A stretch of 64,000 nucleotides of DNA from Vitis vinifera. Its lineage: Eukaryota; Streptophyta; Magnoliopsida; Vitales; Vitaceae. Location of the stretch: positions 16,273,501 through 16,337,500 of the forward strand of contig NC_081819.1 in NCBI RefSeq assembly GCF_030704535.1, read 5' to 3'. This document shows positions 50,355 to 61,552 of this stretch, piece by piece. The number at the start of each line of letters is the position of its first letter. Positions within the stretch are counted from its first letter, which is position 1. The notes beneath the pieces are model-generated. The model was not told the DNA's origin and made no database searches. It worked only from the letters and a program-made list of their open reading frames with translations. A program made the position numbers and the translations under genes.

Positions 50355-50662
50355 AAAATTTTAAAATTTTTAAATAATTCTTAGTTTTATTTAAAAAATC
50401 AAAATGTAATATAATAAACTGGGGCTCAAATTAAAGTAAGAGGTTATTTTTAACTTTGGACATAATTTTAAGAAATGATAAAACAATATACAAGTTATTA
50501 GTACTTAATTTTTTTAGAAAACAAATGATTTCTTTTCTTAAATGCTAATTTTTCATATAGTGGATTTTTTAACTTTGGAAAAATATAAATGATTGGGATA
50601 GTATGGTTATATATAAATTAAGGGGACAATTTTCAGCCAAATTTCCGATGCTGGAACCTATT

Positions 50663-51373
50663 TTAGATTAGATATTTGACAACTGACAAAAGTTTGAGAG
50701 ATGTCAAATCTTGGAATGGTGATGCTTCTTGGGATAAAGTTACCAGATCTTTCCAATGACAGATGTGCAAAGCCTTGAGACCAGGAAGATGAGGCCACTT
50801 GGGGAAACAGGTTGCCTTTGAGATGTTTGAAATGACCAAAGAGTTTAGAGAAGTCCTCCTTGGTATTGGCCCCACTACCAGTGTTTCATCCTCGCATTCA
50901 TCCACGATCAAGTGCTCAAGATGTTGGGAGTAATCTCGGGTTGAGAGAGCTTCCAGTAAATTAGACCCACCAATCTCCATCTTATCTGAGGTACATATTT
51001 GAGGTAATACCTTCAGCTTTGGGCAACAATTAATCTTCAATACCAAAAGACTAGAGAATGACTGCTTCACTTCATTCAAATCTTCCAGAACAATATTGTC
51101 AACTAGCACGAGAACTTTCAGAAGTGGGGTCACAACAAGGGTGTTGAGAGAGACGCAATGTTTGATCTTTAGATCTTCTAAATAAGGAAAGTGGGATGGC
51201 AACTTCATCAGATTGCGGCAGTAACTGATCTTTAAAAAAACTTGGGAAGGGTACTCCCCCAATTCCTGTAATTCTTCCAACTCCTGCATTCCTTTAATGT
51301 AGATTTTTTCATATAGTCGCAATTTTTGATATGATCTGAAAGATGTAAATGATTGGGATAGAGAGATGGACAT
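50663..51373 (-). pseudogene. LRR fragment of a CC-NB-LRR disease-resistance gene, captured in the MULE
   Basis: The 236-codon open frame is all leucine-rich repeat, with irregular LxxLxLxxC units typical of plant intracellular immune receptors (FPYLEDLKIKHC, SSLLVLKINCCPKLKVLP, HLEHLIVDECEDE, LPGLKALHICHWKDLVTLS, TSLKLLSV). The latter units are characteristic of the RGA/RPP13-like CNL group. No NB-ARC domain or signal peptide precedes it, and the frame ends abruptly, so this is a partial gene copy. It lies wholly inside the 22-kb element and on the opposite strand to the element's own genes. The frame has no stop, so capture may be recent or the piece may be part of a chimeric transcript. 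Confidence 0.8.
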
Positions 51374-52580
51374 TTGTGTTAGTGTTATACTGCGACCGCT
51401 TCCTACCTACAGGGAAGGGGTTGCAATGGTACCTCAAGTCAACCTCAAGTCAATGAAAAAAACCAGAAGCAAAGCCCAAGCCAAGTTGCTTATTGGATAA
51501 ATTACTCAGTGGGAGAACACCTAAATTCAATTAATATAACATTCAAGCCTTAAAAATTATTTTGATAAAAATTATCTTTTTAGTTATATTACCATAATTT
51601 ATATTTTTCCAAACCCAAAACCATTCAATTTATGAAAACTAAAACAAAAACAATAAATATTATGACAAAGTAACATGTTCTTGATGTGTGATATTGTTTT
51701 GTTGTGATTTGTTTTCATTTTTTAATTAAATATCTTTATTTCTTGAATTTACATTTTAATTATATTCATATTTATTTTTTATAAATCGAATAAATTCTTC
51801 ATATACAAATATTAATAATCAAATAGGCTAAATAGACAAAGGAATTATAAAAGGTATTAACTTAAAAACCTTATATTTTCTGATTCCTATTTTTAAAAAT
51901 AAAATTTTTTTATGTAAAAAATAGAAACTTTTTATAAAAGGTATTAACTTAAAAACCTTATATTTTCTGATTCCTATTTTTAAAAATAAAATTTTTTTAT
52001 GTAAAAAATAGAAACTTTTTATAAAAGGTATTAACTTAAAAACCTTATATTTTCTGATTTCTATTTTTCAAAATAAAAATTTTTTATGTAAAAAATAGAA
52101 ACTTTTTATAAAAGGTATTAACTTAAAAACCTTATATTTTCAAAAATTATTTCTAAAAATTTTAAAATTCAAGCTAATAAAACTCACTTAAAAAAATAAG
52201 AAGTTTTTAGGATTGCTTTACAAAAACCTTTAAAGCGCCATCTTTTATTATGTTGGATTCCTAAAAAGTTTGAAGCCAAAAAATTAAAAAAGAAAATATA
52301 AGGAAAGAGAAAAAGTTAAAGAAATTTTATATGGTTGTTTGTGGAAAAATTGAGGACAGAAAATAAATTATTAAGGTAGCGCTTGGATATATATTTTTAT
52401 TTTTTACCTTTAAGAATAAAATTATTTTATAGAAAATGCATATATTGTTTTTATAAAAACTATTTTATAAAAATATTTAAAATATACGGAGAAAATATTT
52501 AAGGCAACCCCAAAAAAAGTGAATATCACAAGTGTTTTGCATTATACCTATTAAAAAGTGCAGAACACCATGGAACATGT
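51374..52580. other. AT-rich spacer within the 22-kb MULE
   Basis: No gene is supported. The middle is occupied by an 87-bp tandem repeat (separate entry), and the rest is AT-rich. Confidence 0.45.
51846..52142. repeat. 87-bp AT-rich tandem repeat, about 3.4 copies
   Basis: Units starting ATAAAAGGTATTAACTTAAA recur near 51847, 51935, 52020 and 52106, with very few differences between copies. Confidence 0.88.
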
Positions 52581-52908
52581 TACTGAGTCAACCGGTTCAT
52601 ATCCGGTCGGCCGGGGTGACGTTTAAAAAACCATTCCGCGCTTAATTTCTTCAGTGTTATCCTCTGGCAGTCGAAGGGATCCGCCGATTGAGCTGCCACA
52701 CACCCACTTTGGACGCGATTCCACCTGTTGCAAGCCTTCGGAGTGAGTTTTGAGGGGTGCGGCTTCACATTTCGGACCTAGGGCGTGAGGTTTGGCAGTG
52801 GTCCTCCTTCATCGCGCGTCACAGGTGGGTTCTCTTCTCTTCCCGCGCGCGTCACAGGCTCTTTCATTGGCCTTGTTTTGACATAGGGGTGGCCCTTTGT
52901 AGTGTTTC

Positions 52909-54255
52909 ATGGCGCCTAGGAGAGATAGGGGTGCGTCGAAGGCAGTGGGCAAGCGCCCTGCTCAGGCTTCTCAGGACGGTCAGGCGGAGGCTCGCCGAAA
53001 GGCGAGGTTCGACACCGGCCTTTTCACTTCGGTCGACGAATACCAGAGGTACAAGCAGCATTTCGTCCAGAGGAAGGTGGTTGCAGGGAGAAATATAAAT
53101 TTCGCCCATCTACAACATTTCGGGTTTGAGAGTCTCTTTGCACGCATGGGGTGGCTGCCCTTAGTCACTATTTCAGAGCCCATTTTTCCGACATTAGTGA
53201 GGGCATTCTATTCCCGCGTGACATTTGGACATGGAGGACCGATCACTTCGACCGTTAGAGGGGTTCAGATCCATCTGGACCCGGAGAGCATCTGTCGGAT
53301 TTTGGACATTCCTCCTGGTGGACTCCGAGTATATGATGCCAAGACCTGGCCGACAGTGCCGGGTTTCGATCCGAGAGAGGCGATTCAGAGGATCTGCGGC
53401 CTTGCAGATGCCCCGGGGTTGGGCAAACCATCGGCCCATAGCCTGACAGTGACCTGCCGAGTCCTTCACCACATGATAGCGTACATCCTCCTACCACGTG
53501 GCGGTCATCGAGATGAGGTTTCCTATCTGGAGGCATTTCTGATTGATTCGATTATGACGGGGAGACGTATTGACGTCGGGTATGTCATGATGATGCACAT
53601 GATGGCATGCTGCGAGAGGCCCAAACGCATTCTCCCATATGGCCGCTTCATGACACGAGTGTTCAAGGATGCGGGGGTGGATTTGAGCAGGGAGCAGGAG
53701 GTCGAGGCGCCCAGCAGTTATGACACATATGATGAGCAGTCGATGGCGCGGATGAAGTTGGAGAAGGCCCCAGATGGGTCATGGATTAGGAGGGCGGACC
53801 GACCAGTACCACATCGACAGGCAGAGGAAGACGAAGATGAGGAGATTGGGGAGATGGAGGGTGGGGTACACCCTCAGACCGATTTTGAGCATAGAGAGGC
53901 TGAGTTTGATATCCCTCCACGCCAGACTGAGGGTGGCCACATTGACCCGACTATTTCAGATGCGGTGATGACTGAGACGGGTTACACAGCGGGACCATCT
54001 GGTCAGCCATCATTTACTGAGCCTCATTACACCCATACATCACCTGGCCAGGCTCCTGACGCCGCTGCGCATGCGCCTTGGATGGAGTTGTCTGCGCAGA
54101 TTACCTCACTTGGGACTCGTATTGAGGAGCGCATGGATCAGCAGCAGGCTACGCATGAGCATATCCTACAGAGGCTTGATCGCCAAGAGCGTCAGCATGA
54201 GGAGTTGATGGCGTACCTCCGCGCCGTGTTCCCACCGCCACCCGCTGCACCTTGA
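52909..54255 (+). CDS. Putative plant transposon-associated protein, 448 residues
   Basis: The single-exon ORF starts MAPRRDRGASKAVGKRP and is complete. Its N-terminal two thirds resemble the plant family annotated as 'putative plant transposon protein': FGFESLFARMGWLPLVTIS, FYSRVTFGHGG, STVRGVQIHLDPESICRILDIP, HSLTVTCRVLHHMIAYILLPR, FLIDSIMTGRRIDVGYVMMMHM. Next is a negatively charged linker (EEDEDEEIGEMEGG). A predicted coiled coil follows at about 395-438 (LGTRIEERMDQQQATHEHIL), and the tail is proline-rich. The molecular function of this family is not known to me. Its base composition is much richer in GC than the rest of the element, which points to a separate origin. CCGGTCGACCGG motifs lie on both sides (50.1-50.35, 52.6 and 54.99-55.08 kb), so gene and motifs may form one acquired unit. 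Confidence 0.7.
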   Translation: MAPRRDRGASKAVGKRPAQASQDGQAEARRKARFDTGLFTSVDEYQRYKQHFVQRKVVAGRNINFAHLQHFGFESLFARMGWLPLVTISEPIFPTLVRAFYSRVTFGHGGPITSTVRGVQIHLDPESICRILDIPPGGLRVYDAKTWPTVPGFDPREAIQRICGLADAPGLGKPSAHSLTVTCRVLHHMIAYILLPRGGHRDEVSYLEAFLIDSIMTGRRIDVGYVMMMHMMACCERPKRILPYGRFMTRVFKDAGVDLSREQEVEAPSSYDTYDEQSMARMKLEKAPDGSWIRRADRPVPHRQAEEDEDEEIGEMEGGVHPQTDFEHREAEFDIPPRQTEGGHIDPTISDAVMTETGYTAGPSGQPSFTEPHYTHTSPGQAPDAAAHAPWMELSAQITSLGTRIEERMDQQQATHEHILQRLDRQERQHEELMAYLRAVFPPPPAAP

Positions 54256-54984
54256 TTGCATTGAGACCACGTCGTTATTTTGTTTAGCTTGCAAAACTGG
54301 GACATATATATTTTGTATTAGCATACGTATATTTAGAGTTGTGTCAGCATGCAAATGTTTTTGATTTCGTTTTAATTTGGATTCAATATATATATATATA
54401 TATATATAAGCAGCTATTTACTTTATTATATGTTGTTTAGTAATATTTACAAGATCGCCAAGTCATCTCATCCATATTAGGAGGTACTGAACTTTAACAT
54501 TCGGCAAATTACCTAAGTCCATGAGTAAGCAATGAACAACTCATCAACTTGGAAGGAGTTAGACCTTTTATGCAATTTATCACGCACCCAAATGTGTAAT
54601 GTAAGTGAAGTAGACTTGAATGTTCAAAATAATTAAGACACATAAATATAATAGTAAAGGGTTACCAAAAGCATAAATATAAATGAAATAATATACTGTT
54701 TCATAATGTCATGTTTTTCAAGGCTACATTGTAATGATGTATTAGATAAGTTTGAACTAATCCCACATTACCAATATTAGTCATGTCATTGCATTGTTTA
54801 ACAAGTTGATTTTCTTAGAACATCCAATATAAGAAAAAATATTTCATTCTCTCATGAAATGTTAGTTCTCAAAATAGTTTAAGAACTGATAAAATTTTTG
54901 AAGTAATAACTTTGAAAAAAATTTACATATTTGCATATTTTGTGTCTCTTGTAATAGTGAGATGGCATAAAATTTTTTAAGTAA
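54256..54984. other. AT-rich 3' flank of the transposon-associated ORF
   Basis: No gene is seen. A (TA)n tract lies at 54389-54410. The sequence up to the motif cluster at 54986 shows nothing else. Confidence 0.45.
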
Positions 54985-54985
54985 T

Positions 54986-55078
54986 CCGGTCGACCGGTTT
55001 CCAGCGACCGGTCTACATTATATGAGGAGTTTTTACACAACCGGTCGACCCCCTATCATTGTCCGGTCGACCGGTTAC
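54986..55078. repeat. Right-hand CCGGTCGACCGG motif cluster
   Basis: Near-perfect palindromes TCCGGTCGACCGGTT lie at about 54986 and 55061, with ACCGGTCGACC at about 55039 and GCGACCGGTC at about 55004. They mirror the clusters left of the ORF at 52909-54255. Confidence 0.7.
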
Positions 55079-55965
55079 ATGTATTACTCTTTAATTAGTT
55101 GTTTTTGAAGTTGAAAAACTATTTTATATTTTTTAGAATTTTGTTTTTCAAAACAGTTGTCAAATTCACTCTAAAACCCTATTTGTTAATTGTTTTCAAA
55201 ACCAATTTTTTATTTTATAGGAAAAAATTGACAATCAATAAATAATTTTATACTCTTAGATGTTTAAAGATAGAAAAGTTATAAATTATATATTTTAATT
55301 GTTTTTACTTGTTTTTTAAATATTATTATATAAATATAAAAAATATTAAAAATAAAACATTACAAATAATTTTTTTTAAAAAAATATATTTAAATTTTTT
55401 TTTTTTTAAAAAAAAAAAGTTAAAAAAATTTCAAGTTATCAAACAAAATGTTTTACAAAACATTAAAAAACATTTTCAGAAACTCCTGGTGTTTCCTCTT
55501 TGGACTTCTGTATTGATGACTTCAACAGGGATGGGTTCGCTAGAACTTGAGATTTCACAATTTTTCTATGTTCTGCACATTAATACATTAATGGGCAAAA
55601 AGTATTTTCATTACAGATTTCTCTGTACACGAAGACAGATCGACCCTTCTTATAACTTCAATTTCATTGTATAGAAACATCAAAACAGTAATAAATAAGC
55701 CAACAAAACTGTTGTAAACCACATTCCTAAGCCTCATCTCAAGATACATTCCATTGGCATTTCACCCTTCTACTCAAGAGTCAGCTGACAATATTCAATA
55801 GCTTCAGCATCTAAGAACCAGAGCATTGGTGTCAAAAGCCGGGTTTGTTTCTTCTCCCAGGAGCCCGAATCAATGTCTAGCTTGGACTCAGATAGAGGGC
55901 AGCCAAACTAGGATCAAAGACAACATGGTAGGAAGGGAGAACCCTGCGTCGTTCCGTTAACACTT
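55079..55965. other. AT-rich spacer then probable FTSHI4-derived 3' flank
   Basis: The 55079-55480 part is A/T-run DNA with no gene. From about 55490 the composition becomes genic, and the stretch next to 55966 is likely the captured 3' UTR of the FTSHI4 fragment on the minus strand. The 55309-55674 plus-strand ORF is low complexity. Confidence 0.4.
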
Positions 55966-57204
55966 TTAACATCTGTGGAGTGGAGCAGGATATAGGTTCA
56001 GTGGCTGATATCTCACCCGATCGTTGTGAGGCAAGGGTCCCTCCTGAAGAAATTGCAAGGAAATAGACGTTTATTACCATCACTACTAACAATAGAGCCA
56101 AACTCCATGGAAGAAGGTTTCAGAAACAGAAACAAGCACCATGCAAAGTGAGAAAACAAGTAGCATGAGGGATTGGAAAGGCATATAAACCAAATAAGAT
56201 CATCCACAACTCAATATACCAATATCTTGCAAAAAGCACAGAGAACATTATGGTTAATTCCATGTTTGTTTTAAACACCAACAGAAGTTACTAGCAGCAT
56301 AAAAATCCGTTTTGTGCATAAATCTAAACACATCAAATTATAAAGTGCATTCATGATTAATTTACATTGTGAGCCTATTCGAAAAAAAACGTAGCCTGCT
56401 TCTGTAATCAATGTAGATAGAAAGAGAAGTTGAATTTTCAGTGATGCATATGGGTACATACCAAGTATGAAAGCCTTTTCTCTTGAATATAAACACTTGA
56501 TTTATAAATATAAAAAGACCCAACATAATCCTTCCCACATGGTCCTTGAGGATTGTGGAAATCCGTTTCCCATCATCAACCACACTGACATGTAATGAAA
56601 CCATGTAATGGGTTAGTTGAAAATCATAACAATGTGTCTAAATAAAGTGCAAATCATAAAGGTAAAACAAGTATCATGGAATGAGCATTACTAGATTTGA
56701 ATTCCATGTCCCAAAGAATTTTCGTCAGCCTTGCTTCCAGCTCATATCAAGGGCGAGGTTTAGGAACCTTAAGTCTACTGACAGACAGCCAAGTTCAAAA
56801 TGCAACTGTCTTCACTTCTATTATAAATTTCCTCCTTTTATTTGTACTTTGTATTTTTATCCTGATGAATTTTGCTTTCCTGAGTGAAGCTTATTTTCCC
56901 CATTTGTTCATTTTAAAGCAAACACATAATAAATGCAAATAATCATGCACCAAAGCATGCAACTCCTTAAGTGCTGCCTCAAATAGTATTGTGTCTTCTA
57001 AATATAATTTTTTTTAATCAATGGAGCATGTCCTCGAAGGATCAGTTTGAACTTATAACAAGTTGATGTTAAGTACAATTACCTTCGTGATCTTTTCTAG
57101 GTCATCCCTTCATCCATCAGTTATCTCATCGCCAAACACAACACGTTCAGCACATCGGCCACAATGAGCAACCACCATTTGCATTTGAAATCCTTCAAGA
57201 TAGG
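55966..57204 (-). pseudogene. FTSHI4: Captured fragment of FTSHI4 (plastid FtsH-like inactive protease)
   Basis: FTSHI4 is a chloroplast inner-membrane FtsH-like protein needed for plastid and embryo development. Two pieces are visible. An internal exon (57204 to 57083, donor GTAATTG) encodes AYLEGFQMQMVVAHCGRCAE, then RVVFGDEITDG, a TGA stop where the family has Gly or Trp, and RDDLEKITK. The last exon (56043-55966, after acceptor TTTCTTCAG) encodes EGPLPHNDRVRYQPLNLY and ends PAPLHRC before TAA, the distinctive C-terminus of this family. The exons that should lie between, with the peptidase-domain C-terminal helices, were not found. With an in-frame stop and missing exons it is a pseudogene. 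The 311-bp satellite truncates its 5' side exactly at the first exon. Confidence 0.72.
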
Positions 57205-59288
57205 CACCCTTGTACACCCTTGTACATTTAGTACATTGGCCTTGTACACTTAGTGTAAATGCCTTGTCCAGTCACCAAATCCCTAATAGGTACATATTTC
57301 CAAGTGAATATGGGTGGGTAACCAATGTTTCCATTACCATGGACTAGGGAAAATGACACAAAAGGTGACCTTAATTTCGGTTCATATTCATCATTACTAG
57401 GGAAGCTAATAGGATGAATGAACATGGTAGACATCAATTAAATTGCATGCAGTGCGTGTGTTATCAAGCAACATGTGTGAGGATTGTTCCCCACGTTTGG
57501 CAAAAGTAAGATGCACACCCTTGTACACCCTTGTACATTTAGTACATTGGCCTTGTACACTTAGTGTAAATGCCTTGTCCAGTCACCAAATCCCTAATAG
57601 GTACATATTTCCAAGTGAATATGGGTGGGTAACCAATGTTTCCATTACCATGGACTAGGGAAAATGACACAAAAGGTGACCCTAATTTCGGTTCATATTC
57701 ATCATTACTAGGGAAGCTAATAGGATGAATGAACATGGTAGACATCAATTAAATTGCATGCAATGCGTGTGTTATCAAGCAACATGTGTGAGGATTGTTC
57801 CCCACGTTTGGCAAAAGTAAGATGCACACCCTTGTACATTTAGTACATTGGCCTTGTACACTTAGTGTAAATGCCTTGTCCAGTCACCAAATCCCTAATA
57901 GGTACATATTTCCAAGTGAATATGGGTGGGTAACCAATGTTTCCATTACCATGGACTAGGGAAAATGACACAAAAGGTGACCTTAATTTCGGTTCATATT
58001 CATCATTACTAGGGAAGCTAATAGGATGAATGAACATGGTAGACATCAATTAAATTGCATGCAGTGCGTGTGTTATCAAGCAACATGTGTGAGGATTGTT
58101 CCCCACGTTTGGCAAAAGTAAGATGCACACCCTTGTACACCCTTGTACATTTAGTACATTGGCCTTGTACACTTAGTGTAAATGCCTTGTCCAGTCACCA
58201 AATCCCTAATAGGTACATATTTCCAAGTGAATATGGGTGGGTAACCAATGTTTCCATTACCATGGACTAGGGAAAATGACACAAAAGGTGACCCTAATTT
58301 CGGTTCATATTCATCATTACTAGGGAAGCTAATAGGATGAATGAACATGGTAGACATCAATTAAATTGCATGCAATGCGTGTGTTATCAAGCAACATGTG
58401 TGAGGATTGTTCCCCACGTTTGGCAAAAGTAAGATGCACACCCTTGTACACCCTTGTACATTTAGTACATTGGCCTTGTACACTTAGTGTAAATGCCTTG
58501 TCCAGTCACCAAATCCCTAATAGGTACATATTTCCAAGTGAATATGGGTGGGTAACCAATGTTTCCATTACCATGGACTAGGGAAAATGACACAAAAGGT
58601 GACCCTAATTTCGGTTCATATTCATCATTACTAGGGAAGCTAATAGGATGAATGAACATGGTAGACATCAATTAAATTGCATGCAATGCGTGTGTTATCA
58701 AGCAACATGTGTGAGGATTGTTCCCCACGTTTGGAAAAAGTAAGATGCACACCCTTGTACACCCTTGTACATTTAGTACATTGGCCTTGTACACTTAGTG
58801 TAAATGCCTTGTCCAGTCACCAAATCCCTAATAGGTACATATTTCCAAGTGAATATGGGTGGGTAACCAATGTTTCCATTACCATGGACTAGGGAAAATG
58901 ACACAAAAGGTGACCCTAATTTCGGTTCATATTCATCATTACTAGGGAAGCTAATAGGATGAATGAACATGGTAGACATCAATTAAATTGCATGCAATGC
59001 GTGTGTTATCAAGCAACATGTGTGAGGATTGTTCCCCACGTTTGGCAAAAGTAAGATGCACACCCTTGTACACCCTTGTACATTTAGTACATTGGCCTTG
59101 TACACTTAGTGTAAATGCCTTGTCCAGTCACCAAATCCCTAATAGGTACATATTTCCAAGTGAATATGGGTGGGTAACCAATGTTTCCATTACCATGGAC
59201 TAGGGAAAATGACACAAAAGGTTACCCAAATTTCGGTTCATATTTATCATTACTAGGGAAGCTAATAGGATGAATGAACATGGTAGAT
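57205..59288. repeat. 311-bp satellite array, about 6.7 near-identical copies
   Basis: Units begin CACCCTTGTACA at about 57205, 57516, 57827, 58127, 58438, 58749 and 59060. The spacing is 311 bp, except one of about 300 bp that lacks a 10-bp CACCCTTGTA duplication. Copies differ at only a few positions (for example GTGACCTTAAT versus GTGACCCTAAT). The last copy is partial and its final part is more diverged, as at the edge of an array. ORFs of 69-71 codons repeat on both strands in every unit and are not genes. Confidence 0.95.
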
Positions 59289-59290
59289 GG

Positions 59291-59393
59291 ATTTTCGTTT
59301 GTTAACATTTGATATCCTTATCATTAATTAGGTCAGTTAGATGGACCCTTTCTTAATTTTTGGGCCCAGCTGGGCCCAAAACACAATTCTCCC
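59291..59393 (-). repeat. Internal extra copy of the 22-kb MULE's right end
   Basis: The 103 bases are about 92 percent the same as the true right end (61511-61613), in the same orientation, and stop at the same CTCCC. The sequence after 59393 (ATGTATGAG) does not match the element's left target duplication, so this is not the end of the present insertion. It looks like a relic of an earlier end, or of a second element fused to the first. Confidence 0.85.
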
Positions 59394-61510
59394 ATGTATG
59401 AGCCTCACAATGAGATCGGTTTCTTAATTAAGAAACATGTGTCGGTCAAGCAGGATTCACGGTATGACTTATAATAATCAAATACGCTAAACCCTAGATG
59501 ACAACATGCACAAAATATATACACATTGATGATTCTTATCGTATAATAAATCCCGAAAAAGACATGCATCGTTTGTAGTCAGAGCCTAACCCCTCATCAA
59601 CAATGGATGAAACAATAAAAAATGAGCTTAAAAAATGTTAATATGGTTGCGTCATTAAAAAACAATATCACAATGTATTGTAAGTAGGTTTTACGAATGA
59701 CACAAGCTTGATTAATTAATCAAAAACCCAATCACCTACTAATTACACAATGCATGAACGGTACACCTAAACTGACTGCATTGTCATGACCCAAAATGGA
59801 ATCACATGGATTGAGCTCATTTTCATGAATAAATCAAGCATTTTTAGTCGTTTGATTGATATAATCACAGTAGTAGACCTAGACTCATTTTGATATCATG
59901 GCCGGAGATCAATCAAATGAAATGAGATCATTTTTCCAATCGCATGCTAATACACCAAATCTCACTGCATTGCAGTGACCCGAAACCTAATCACATAAAA
60001 TGAGCTCATTTTCGTGAAGAAATCTAGTGTTTCTAATAGTTTAATTGATATAAATTACAATCATGCTAATACACCTAAACTCACTGCACTGGCAGGACCC
60101 GGAATCAAATGGGACCAAATGAGCTCATTTTCATGAACAATCTGAGCATTTTCAGATCCTTTGATTCACATAATCACACCAAATGAGCTCATTTTCCCAT
60201 AACAAATCGCCCTCATTCAAATAATCAATAATACACCTAAACTCATTGCAATGCCATGACCCGGAATCAAACCAAATAAAATGAGTTCATTTTCACAAAC
60301 AAATTGTTTGTTTACTACATCTAAACTCACTGCACTGCCATGACCCAAAATCAAATCACACCAAATGAGCTCATTTTCATGAAGAAATCGGCCATTTCGA
60401 ATCTTTGATTAACATAATCATACCAATAACACACCTAAACTCACTGCAATGCCATGACCCGGAATCAAATCAGACCAAATGAGCTCATTTTCATGAACAA
60501 ATACATCAATTTCATTAGATTCCATAAACATAATTGTAAATGGGTAGAATTGGATAGAAAAATTTGGGTATGCCATGCATATATGATCTTAAAATGATCA
60601 TAATCAATGGTGAATGTGATTGAAAACTAAGAATTAAAGAAATGACTTTGGTGGGCCCATTTTTCATAAATTTAAATCATGCATGAATCCACCCATTGAA
60701 TACACAATCTAACAACTAGCCCCTAATCAATCAGTCAATTAATCATTCATTCAATCAATTAATTAATTAATTAATCAATCACTGATATATTTATATATTT
60801 ACAACCTAAATTCATAAAAATATTCAGCAATTAAGCATAGTTCTTCAAGGTAATCTCATCAACATAATCCAAACCTTAGAATAAATTTCTGAGAATCAAA
60901 GCCATATACGAGAAAAAAATTTCTCAAAAATGAAGATGAGAAAAAACTCACCCAGAATATATTTTTTGCATTGCCAAACAAATAATCTGAAGCTTTAGGC
61001 CCTAAAATCTTCACCAAAACACATAAAAAATTTCCTTCAAAGCAAACAAAAATGGCTCAGTGAAACTGCACTCTGTTTTCTCTCTCTAAAAACCCTTTTG
61101 TGTATACAGAGAAAACCTTAGTTCCCTCTCAAGTGTCTCTTTTTAGGAACTATGTCGAAATCCCATAAACCAGAAAAGGAGAAAATCCTGTTTGTTTGAG
61201 CGGAAAATGGTTTCTTGGGTGGGAAAAAGTTGTGAGCTTTGGTGAAAAAGGAGTGAACTTTGGTGGAAAAGGGGCAAACTCTGGTGAGAATTGAAGGAAA
61301 GAATGGTGGGACGAGTAAGAATTGGCTGGAGAAGAGTTGGGGTTGAACGGAGAAACTGAAACTCCGGCGAGAAAGAGAGTAGAAGGAGAGGGTATATGTG
61401 AGTGGTTTTTAGGAAGATTCAGAATTTTCACTCTGGTGACATGGCATTTCACGTTTACCAGCTGTGAAACCCATTATTTTACAACAATTTCAGTTGGAAA
61501 TGTAAAGGGC
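59394..61510. other. Right subterminal region of the 22-kb MULE
   Basis: No gene is supported. About seven degenerate units of 85-120 bp containing AACTCACTGCAATGCCATGA and CCAAATGAGCTCATTTTCAT lie between 59760 and 60510. The 60960-61500 part is less AT-rich, with CT-rich tracts, and could be a promoter reading leftward. The minus-strand ORF at 61150-61452 is low complexity (Ser, Pro, Phe). Confidence 0.55.
59760..60510. repeat. Degenerate subterminal tandem repeats
   Basis: The motif CTCACTGCA...TGACCC...AAATGAGCTCATTTTC recurs near 59767, 59960, 60075, 60236, 60321 and 60434, with a part copy near 60180. ATGAGCTCAT within it is a palindrome. Subterminal repeats of this sort are common in MULEs and may bind transposase. 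Confidence 0.75.
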
Positions 61511-61552
61511 ATTTTCGTCTGTTAACATTTGATATCCTTATCATTAATTAGA

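Noticed and set aside
56271..56604. Minus-strand ORFs between the two FTSHI4 exons as missing exons
   Set aside because: Their translations do not match the peptidase-domain part expected between the two recognised exons. They may be intron sequence.
57228..59203. Repeated 69-71-codon ORFs on both strands
   Set aside because: They are identical translations of each 311-bp satellite unit, with no family features.
39545..59393. A 19.8-kb MULE ending at the internal end copy
   Set aside because: The nine bases after 59393 do not match the left target duplication, whereas those after 61613 match perfectly.
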